A stretch of 43,125 bases of DNA from Liolophura sinensis (taxonomy: Eukaryota; Mollusca; Polyplacophora; Chitonida; Chitonidae), in the NCBI RefSeq assembly GCF_032854445.1, contig NC_088295.1:36321385-36364509 (forward strand). The letters are read 5' to 3'. Shown in pieces: positions 36,081 through 43,125 of this stretch; within the stretch, counting starts at the first letter, position 1, and each line of letters starts with the position of its first letter. The notes under the pieces are model-generated. The model was not told where the DNA came from. It saw only the letters and a program-made list of their open reading frames with translations, and ran no database searches. Both the position numbers and the translations under genes were made by a program.

Positions 36081-37480
36081 GTGACGATGAGGATAGCTAC
36101 AATCGTTGTGGATACAGCCACCAGACACAGTACCGTAATCCACACCTCGTTTGAGCCGAACACAATGGTGACGATGAGGATACCTACAATCGTTGTGGAT
36201 ACAGCCACCAGACACAGTACCGTAATCCACACCTCGTTTGAGCCGAACACAATGGTGACGATGAGGATACCTACAATCGTTGTGGATACAGCCACCAGAC
36301 ACAGTACCGTAATCCACACCTCGTTTGAGCCGAACACAATGGTGACGATGAGGATACCTACAATCGTTGTGGATACAGCCACCAGACACAGTACCGTAAT
36401 CCACACCTCGTTTGAGCCGAACACAATGGTGACGATGAGGATACCTACAATCGTTGTGGATACAGCCACCAGACACAGTACCGTAATCCACACCTCGTTT
36501 GAGCCGAACACAATGGTGACGATGAGGATACCTACAATCGTTGTGGATACAGCCACTAGACACAGTGCCACGATTCCCTCCTGGGGACAGCCGAACACAG
36601 TGGTGATGATGTGGATAGCTGAAATCGTTCTGGATACAGCTATCAGACAAAGTATTGTGATTCACTCCTCGTGTGAGCAGAACACAATAGTGCTGAGGAG
36701 GATAGCTAAACTCGTTGTAGATATAGCCACCAGACTCAGTACCTTTTGAGCCGAACACAATGGGCCGAACACAATGATGACGGCGAGTATACCTAAATTT
36801 TTTGTGGATACAGCTACCAGATAGAGTGTCGTTATTCAGTCGTTTGGTGAGCCGAACACAATGGTGACGATGTGGATAGCTAAGCTCATCGTGGATACAC
36901 CCACAAGACACAGTACCTTGTGAGCCGAACACAACGGTGACAACGAGTATACGAAAGCTCCTTGTAGATACACCCACCAGACACCGTGAAGTAATTCACC
37001 CCTCCTGTGAGCCGAACGCAATGGTGACGATGAGGATAGCTTGTTGTGGATACAGCCACCAAGACACAATACCGTAATTCATTTGTCGTGTGAGCCGAAC
37101 ACAATGGTGACATTGAGGATAGCTAAACTCTCTGTGGATATAGCCATCAGACACGGTGCCCTAATTCACCCCTCCTGTGACCCAAACACAATGGCCATGA
37201 TGAGCTTAGCTAATCTCGTTGTGGATAAAGCCTCGAGACACCGTACCGAGATTCGCTCGTGGTGACTATGTGGATAGCTAAGCTGGTTGTGGATAAAGTC
37301 ACCAGACACATACCATGATTCACTTCTCCTGTGAGTCGAACACAATGGTGTCGATGCTGAGGCAAAGCTCGTTGTGAATATTACCACCTAGTAATAGTAC
37401 CGTGACTCACTTCTCGTTTAAGCCGAACACAGTGGTGAAGATGAGGAAAGCTAAACTCGTTGTGGATACAGCCACGCTTT
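36060..37480 (-). repeat. 87-bp array copied from the last coding exon of the CD225-like gene
   Basis: CGTTGTGGATACA recurs at 36104, 36191, 36278, 36365, 36452 and 36539, exactly 87 bp (29 codons) apart. More diverged units follow up to about 37480. On the minus strand a unit reads VLCLVAVSTTIVGILIVTIV FGSNEVWIT. The gene's last exon ends VLCLVAISTTSVAILIVTIV FGSNEV-stop. In the array the stop TGA has become TGG, so a 199-codon frame (36598-35999) with about six hydrophobic segments is open. The plus strand is open as well (222 codons). Expression is not shown. Confidence 0.9.
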
Positions 37481-37655
37481 CCTTCACCCCAAAGGCAAGT
37501 TAAACTATTTCGTGAGATGCCATTAAACAGCAATGACACAAATAAATAAAACCTCAGTGAAACAAATTCAAGATCTGTACCCCTTTCTACATGTTCTAGT
37601 TCCACCAAAGCATACGATCTGGTATGGATAAAGCCACCAGACACAGTACCGTAAC
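37478..37655. repeat. ~165-bp direct repeat, gene-proximal copy
   Basis: This is the partner of 35915-36080. The two copies bracket the 87-bp array. The segment then runs into array-type sequence ending at the terminal exon of the CD225-like gene. Confidence 0.8.
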
Positions 37656-37743
37656 TCACTCCTCGTTTGAGGAGTGACACAATGGTGAGGATGAGGATAG
37701 CTACAATCGTTGTGGATACATCCGCCAGACACAGTACCGTAAT

Positions 37744-39978
37744 TCACACCTCGTTTGAGCCGAACACAATGGTGACGATGAGGATAGCTACACTTGTTGT
37801 AGATATAGCCACCAGGCATAGTACCTTGACGACGCGGCCTAATTTTCGAGCCTTCGGTATATTCTCCTTCCAAAACTCATGGTCAGATTGCACTGCAAAA
37901 CAAGCATACCTTGTACAGTTTCATTATCACGAAGAAATCTTTTATCCTCACCGCTTTTATGTAGACTTGCACCTAGCTGTGTGTTACCGTGCAGATATAG
38001 CTTGGGCATTCGCATAACTGGAATCGTGTCATACAAAGCAGGCATTAATTGCTGTGTACACCATATGAGGGCAATACGTTTAAATGTTCAGAGAATTTAA
38101 TTTAAAATGAAAATATAACAGTAAAGGAAGAGCTTGTAACCGCTCAAATCCTACCCCGAACACAATAATGTTTTTGGTTCTCTGTTTTGGTCGGGATTTA
38201 CATGTATATCTATATATGACCATAAACGTGTTTAATCTTGTGTTGAATGTCCAAACATTTGCAAATATTCATATTTTATGATATTTTTAATAATTTATAG
38301 TATAAAGCGTTCCTCTTCAGCGAAGCATATTCAGTATTAATTTCCTGCCAATATTTTTACGTCGATTTCAACCTTTTGGCGGATATTTTTTGTTGACTCT
38401 ATGACTACAGAGTTTCCTTCTGGCAATTTAGCGTCCAAGGAGGAAAATATAACATATATAGCGGTGTACGAGATTACTGGTACATTTAAACCATAAATGG
38501 AATCAGAGATACATCACATTACATTTAAACCTTAAATGGAATCAGAGATACTTTACGTTACATTTAAACCACAGCTGGAATTTGAGATACTTCGATTTAC
38601 ACTTAAACCATATACGGAATCAGAAATACCTCGCATTACATTTAAACCATATATGGAATCAGAAATACTTCGCATTACATTTAAAACATATATGGAATCA
38701 GAGATATTTCACATTACATTTAAAACATATATGGAATCCTTATATAATATTTATTCATTTATTTATTTATTTGATTTGTGTTTTACGCCTTACTCAAGAA
38801 TATTTCACTTATACGACGGCGGCCAGCATTATGGTGGGTGGAAACCGGGCCCAGCCCAGTGGAAACCCATGTCAATCCGCAGGTTGCTGACAGACCTTCC
38901 CACGTACGACCGGAGAGGAAGCCAGCATGAGCTTGAACTCACAGCGACCGCATTGGTGAGAGACTTCTGGGTCAATACGCTGCTCTAGCAGCCAACTGAG
39001 CCACGGAGGCCCCCTCTTTATATAATACTTCACAAGGAAGTAAGTCAAGGAAAAGCATCCACCGATGTTTGTGAACTTACTTGCTATGACCAATGCGATG
39101 AGACCGATGATGAAATTGAAGAAAATGGTGAAGAGTGCAAGCCACATGTAGCTGGGGGGTTTGGACTCCAGGGCCGGGGCCAGGGAATCCACCCGACGAT
39201 ATCCACGTGGGTGGTCCAAGGAATATTCCTGTACGTTGTCCGAGATTAGGGGCAAGACAACAGCATCAGGGTTCACCTGGGTTTTGTGGTCAGAGCCGCC
39301 CTTCTCGGGACACGCAGTGGAAGTTCTCAATTCACCTGCCGAATGGGACTTTCTTATAGCCGTTTGTTTGATAAATGGCCGTACATAGTCGTCATTTCTA
39401 AATGTCTGCGTCGTCTCAAAATGCCCTTCGTTGTTATTCGTTTGTCGTGATTTGGCGATTGAAGACATGTTAATCTCACTATTGTCAGGACATTTTCTTT
39501 GTCTTGGTGTGTGGTTAGACGTTTTGGGGTTCGCTTTCGTCTTTACCTTTTGATTTCGGGAGTTACTGACGGCAATTTCCACATCAACGCGATTTGACCC
39601 ATGTTGGTGTGAAGACGTCACATTGTCGTCTGTTCTATATCCCTGGTGATCGACACCATCCTTGGGCGAAGCCGTCTTTTCATGCTCTTTGTTTATGTCT
39701 GTTACTTTGTCTTCTTTGTCACATCTCTCTCGTTGATTGCCCTTCAGTGTTTTCATATTCAGTCCGTCTTTAGGCTCGTCTTGGGTTACGCCTTTCATGG
39801 CTGTGACGCTCTTCTCGTTTTTACCATTTCCTTGCCGGATGTCAGTGGTAGTGAGTATTTTGCCTCCTTCATATGCTGTCTGTCTCTCTTCTTCACTGAA
39901 CAAATAGTCCTTGTTCAAATATTTGACTGTTAAATCTTTTATTGGGCAACTAGTATCATCCTGACTTTGGTCCAACAT
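37744..39978 (-). CDS. CD225/IFITM-like (dispanin-type) two-helix membrane protein, 348 residues, two coding exons
   Basis: Exon 1 is 39978-39081 (299 codons plus 1 nt, donor GCAA|GTAAGT). Exon 2 is 37892-37744 (acceptor TTTTGCAG, stop TGA), and the phases join through an ATG codon. Residues 1-272 are hydrophilic and low-complexity, rich in Lys, Asp, Asn, Ser and Thr, and probably disordered. The CD225 domain is residues 273-348. It has KPPSYMWLALFTIFF, a first membrane helix, a polar loop (QSDHEFWKENIPKARKLGR) and a second helix (VLCLVAISTTSVAILIVTIV). Family members are tail-anchored or hairpin membrane proteins of plasma membrane and endosomes. The vertebrate IFITMs restrict viral entry, but that role should not be assumed here. 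The adjacent double cysteine found in helix 1 of vertebrate IFITMs is absent. The intron carries a SINE and a 39-bp array. Confidence 0.85.
38480..38748 (+). repeat. 39-bp tandem repeat in the CD225-like intron
   Basis: ACATTTAAACC-type anchors lie at 38482, 38521, 38560, 38599, 38638 and 38677, always 39 bp apart, for about seven copies. Because 39 is 13 codons, a plus-strand frame stays open. It is intronic and antisense, so I do not call it a gene. Confidence 0.85.
38750..39014 (-). mobile_element. SINE family B, full length, in the CD225-like intron
   Basis: Structure is as at 29685, with an (AAAT)n tail at the left and the A-box-like TGGCTCAGTTGGC at the right end on the minus strand. 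It is flanked by TATATAATA at 38741-38749 and 39019-39027, a likely target-site duplication. It ends about 65 bp from the exon 1 donor. Confidence 0.88.
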
Positions 39979-40490
39979 TCTCGTGGAAGATGCCTATCCC
40001 TTTAACAGCTACATCCACGGTCACGTGGCAGCATATTTCAGTGTCCTCTGTGTACGGCTGAAGTTGAAACCAGAAATAATGACCTTATTTATATCACATA
40101 AGTATCAGTTTGTGTTTATCACAGCAGTACGCAGGATAGTGTCCAGCATACCAGATTGCACAATTGTAAGCAAAGATAATGTACAAGTGTCATGAGTGGT
40201 GTCTGGTGGATACAGACGATATACACTCAGATACACGGTAATGTCTTCTTTGTAATATGAATAGAGGCGTACTGCACAGAGATAGCTGGCAAATGGTCAC
40301 ACATAATCGGTGACATACGACCAATTGTCAATTTACCTCAGTCCGGGTTTTATTCTGACTGTTCATGTAAATGCATAAACAGTAGCAATTTACCTGAACC
40401 CCTAGCAGCATGGTTTAGGCAGAATTAGGTAAAAAACAATGCGGTGGTCTTTATTGAAATTCATTAGACGTCACTGGTCTAGAATTACAC
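39979..40490. other. 5' flank of the CD225-like gene
   Basis: No repeat or gene is recognised. The promoter and any 5' UTR exon should lie here or beyond the arrays. No convincing TATA element was identified. Confidence 0.4.
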
Positions 40491-40494
40491 TATG

Positions 40495-41150
40495 CATCCA
40501 CAAGTAATGCATATCGAAAAGTTACAATGTGGTGCACAAGGTACAAATGTTACAATGTGGTACAAAAGGTACAAAGTAGGCCTACAATATTCAACCACAA
40601 GTGGTGTACTGGTAAATTTAGGCATACAATATGCAACCACAACCGTTGTACTGGTAAGGTAGGCCAACAACATGCAACCACAAGGAGTGTGCTGGTAAGT
40701 TAGGCCTACAGTATGCCACCGCAAGGGGTGTACTGATAAGGTAGGCCTACAATATCAAACTACAGAGGGTGTACTGGTAAGGTACAATTTGCAACCACAA
40801 GTGGCGTACTGGTAAGGTACAATATGCAACCACAAGTGGTGTACTTGTAACGTACAATTTGCAACCACAAGCGGTGTACTGGTTAGGTCAACATGCAACC
40901 ACAAATGTTGTTCTGGTAAGGTACAATATGCAACCACAAGTGGTGTACTAGTAACGTACAATTTGCAACCACAAGTGGTGTACTGGTTAGGTCAACATGC
41001 AACCACAAGTGGTGTACTGGTAAGGTACAATATGTAACCACAAGTGGTGTGCTGGTAAGGTACAAAATGCAACCACAAAGGGAGTACTGGTAAGGTACAA
41101 TATTCAACCACAAGGGGTGTATGGGTAAGGTACAATATGCAGCCATTGCA
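40495..41150 (+). repeat. 34-36-bp tandem array, GCAACCACAAGTGGTGTACT type
   Basis: GCAACCACAA or close variants occur at 40791, 40826, 40861, 40895, 40930, 40965, 40999 and 41034, with spacings of 34-35 bp. Looser copies go back to about 40495, for about 18 units. Many units contain ACTGGTAAGGTAC, a donor-like sequence on the plus strand. No neighbouring exon can be identified. Confidence 0.88.
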
Positions 41151-41355
41151 ACCCCTAACCGACATAACAAGAGATTCAGAGACCATTGCTGAGGTGCATT
41201 TGGAGTTATTGTTATATCTATATGAAATACTCCTGAGTGCTGTAAACGTCTCTCTATGTCCTGGTAGCAACAAAATGCGTTGTTCCATAGCTAACAGCAT
41301 GCACGGCCTTCCCCAGCTGCTGGGACTGAGAAAAATAATCGTGATATAAAGCCAA

Positions 41356-41855
41356 ATGTAACAACTTACCCCACTGTAACCTCCTCCACAGCTCAACAAC
41401 TTATTCCTCTGTGACCTCCTCCACAGCTCAACAACTTATTCCTCTGTGACCTCCTCCACAGTTCAACAACTTACTCCTCTGTGACCTCCTCCACAGCACA
41501 ACAACTTATTCCTCTGTGACCTCCTCTACAGCTCACCAACTTATTCCTCTGTGACCTCCTCCACAGCTCAACAACTTACTCCTCTGTGACCTCCTCCACA
41601 GCACAACAACTTATTCCTCTGTGACCTCCTCTACAGCTCACCAACTTATTCCTCTGTGACCTCCTCCACAGCTGAACAACTTACTCCACTGTGACCTCCT
41701 ATACAGTTCAACAACTTATTCCACTGTGACGCCCTCTACAGTTCAACAACTTACTCCACTGTAACGCCCTCCACAGTTCAACAACTTATTCCACTGTGAT
41801 CCCCTCTACAGTTCAACAACTTACTCCTCTGTGACCTTCTCTGCTGTTCAACAAT
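41356..41855 (+). repeat. 35-bp tandem array, pyrimidine-rich with CCTCCACAG
   Basis: The CAACAACTT anchor positions step exactly 35 bp from 41391 to 41846, for about 14 units. The unit holds CCTCTGTGACCTCCTCCACAG, a pyrimidine-rich stretch ending in AG as in a splice acceptor. No coding exon is recognised after the last unit. Confidence 0.92.
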
Positions 41856-43125
41856 CGTACAGCATTAAGAATATGCATCCGTGTACAATTCATAGTGTCA
41901 ACAGTCATGCGCTGTTTGACTGGATATATCCACTCAGCTTCTTGATTCAAAGTCTGTGGAAGGTTGGGTTATTATTATCTAACGATATACTTGCTGATAC
42001 ATACTTAGGTCCATGCCCACACACAGTAAATTTAAAATGAATGGTAAAAATCGGGCATGCATCCGGTTAAACATTCCGAATGAACTGAGTACAGCCATTT
42101 TCCCATTCAACGCATTAGAAAACTATTGACGAAGAAAACATTCGCCATTAAGTGAAGCAGAGATTCATCCGTGGCATGTCGCGCGGAGACCTTTCCCCTG
42201 GGGAGCATTTTCTCCCAAAGAGGTGTTCGATCTTTGCAGAGAGCAAATTCACCCACAAGTCCACATCTATTTGGAAGCATTCACACATGTTATTAGGGCA
42301 ACTATTCGTCCAGAAAAAACACTTATAGCACACGAAATAATCATTCAAACACACACCCTTTCAATTATGGACTTACAAAGTCCTCCAGTGGAGTGTCAAT
42401 TCTCATTCAACCAAAATAAGACTTACACGAGGGAATGAGAATGTTCGTTGTGTAGATCCAAGAAAGAGTCCAACCAACCAAGAAACCATTGAAGGATGCA
42501 CTCCTCCAAACAGAGCCTTAGCGAAAAGTTAGGGAATACTTTCTGGAAAGGAAATTCATTGGATGGAGAGTACCAACACACGCATTATTTCATCGACGCA
42601 TTTTGCCACGATGAAAGGAATCACAACGGGGCCTGTATGGAGCTACGGCATAAAAGTATTCACACATTCATTGCTTCTGAAGCCCGAAGCCATGTCTGGC
42701 TGTGGACATTGATATCAGGGTCAATTACATCTGCTATAGGCGGAGCTACCTGAGATTTTCCGAGCGTTAAATATGCGTTACATAGGCTATTAATTCTAGG
42801 CGTTGGAAGTAAATGCGAACAGGCTGAACATTATCACGAGGACTATCTACACAGATGACCATCAATTAGCCGAAACAGCAGCCAACAAACATAAATAGCC
42901 AATGACAAGAGGCGTAATTGGTTTCTGCATCTTTTAGGGGTATAACGGCAATGTTCATTAGATGGAATCTGCTACATGGAATTAATGGTCGTTTACGTTT
43001 TTTCTCTTAACCCAGAATGGCTTCCAGAACGGATATCACTGACAACATATGTTTGTCCACGTGTCTACATACTTATGCGTGGATCGCTATAGCTTGCTCC
43101 AGGAGCCCATGGATTCAAGCGCATT
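41856..43125. other. Unassigned right end of the window
   Basis: No gene, known repeat or RNA is recognised. An open frame of 85 codons at 42496-42753 has no recognisable features and no supporting context. Confidence 0.4.

Noticed and set aside
36018-36977. 319-codon minus frame and 222-codon plus frame with His/Thr-rich repeats
   Set aside because: These are alternative readings of the 87-bp array. Only the frame matching the CD225 helix has a coding ancestor.
38536-38988. 150-codon plus-strand frame with 13-residue repeats
   Set aside because: It is a 39-bp tandem repeat followed by a SINE, inside the intron of the minus-strand CD225-like gene.
40485-41399. Minus-strand frames of up to 135 codons
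   Set aside because: They are short repeat readings from the 35-bp arrays, without recognisable domains.
42496-42753. 85-codon plus-strand frame
   Set aside because: There is no recognisable motif, splice context or conservation evidence. The length is expected by chance.

Overview
This is eukaryotic nuclear DNA from an invertebrate animal. Its genes are intron-rich with GT-AG splice sites, it is rich in tRNA-derived SINEs and small DNA transposons, and it holds at least a dozen tandem arrays. The SINE family matches one I know as common in molluscs and other lophotrochozoans (MetaSINE/V-SINE-like), so a mollusc or brachiopod is my best guess. Amphioxus is not excluded. No rRNA, genuine tRNA, CRISPR or bacterial feature is seen.

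Layout. (1) Positions 1-5531, minus strand: the 5' half of a dipeptidyl peptidase 8/9 gene. Six coding exons give 349 complete codons; the rest of the gene lies off the left edge. (2) 5532-12424: intergenic DNA with SINE fragments, a 60-bp perfect palindrome, a 67-bp minisatellite grown out of a SINE, and one weak minus-strand exon candidate near 11.8 kb. (3) 12425-30671, plus strand: a complete 12-exon gene for a 364-residue arrestin-fold protein. All intron phases join and the coding sequence is 1095 nt. (4) 30672-35.9 kb: a long AT-rich 3' flank or UTR. (5) 37744-39978, minus strand: a two-exon gene for a 348-residue CD225/IFITM-like two-helix membrane protein with a long hydrophilic N-terminus. 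It is followed downstream by an 87-bp array copied from its own last exon. (6) 40-43.1 kb: two 35-bp arrays and unassigned sequence.

The most striking observation is that several arrays are built from exon-intron boundaries. In the arrestin gene a 70-bp unit repeats the end of exon 5 with its splice donor (23 exact-length copies). A 110-bp unit repeats the acceptor and start of exon 8 (about 36 copies). A 104-bp unit repeats the end of exon 10 with its donor (4 copies). The DPP8/9 gene probably has the same at an acceptor (51-bp unit), and the CD225 gene has its terminal coding exon repeated. In the arrestin gene only the first donor, the last acceptor and the first donor, respectively, keep the reading frame open; using any other copy runs into a stop codon. 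Two further minisatellites (58 bp and 67 bp) come from different parts of the same SINE family. Almost all arrays keep unit length exactly, which gives long but spurious open frames on both strands.

The three genes have no obvious shared pathway. Their neighbourhood looks like ordinary animal gene order rather than a functional cluster.
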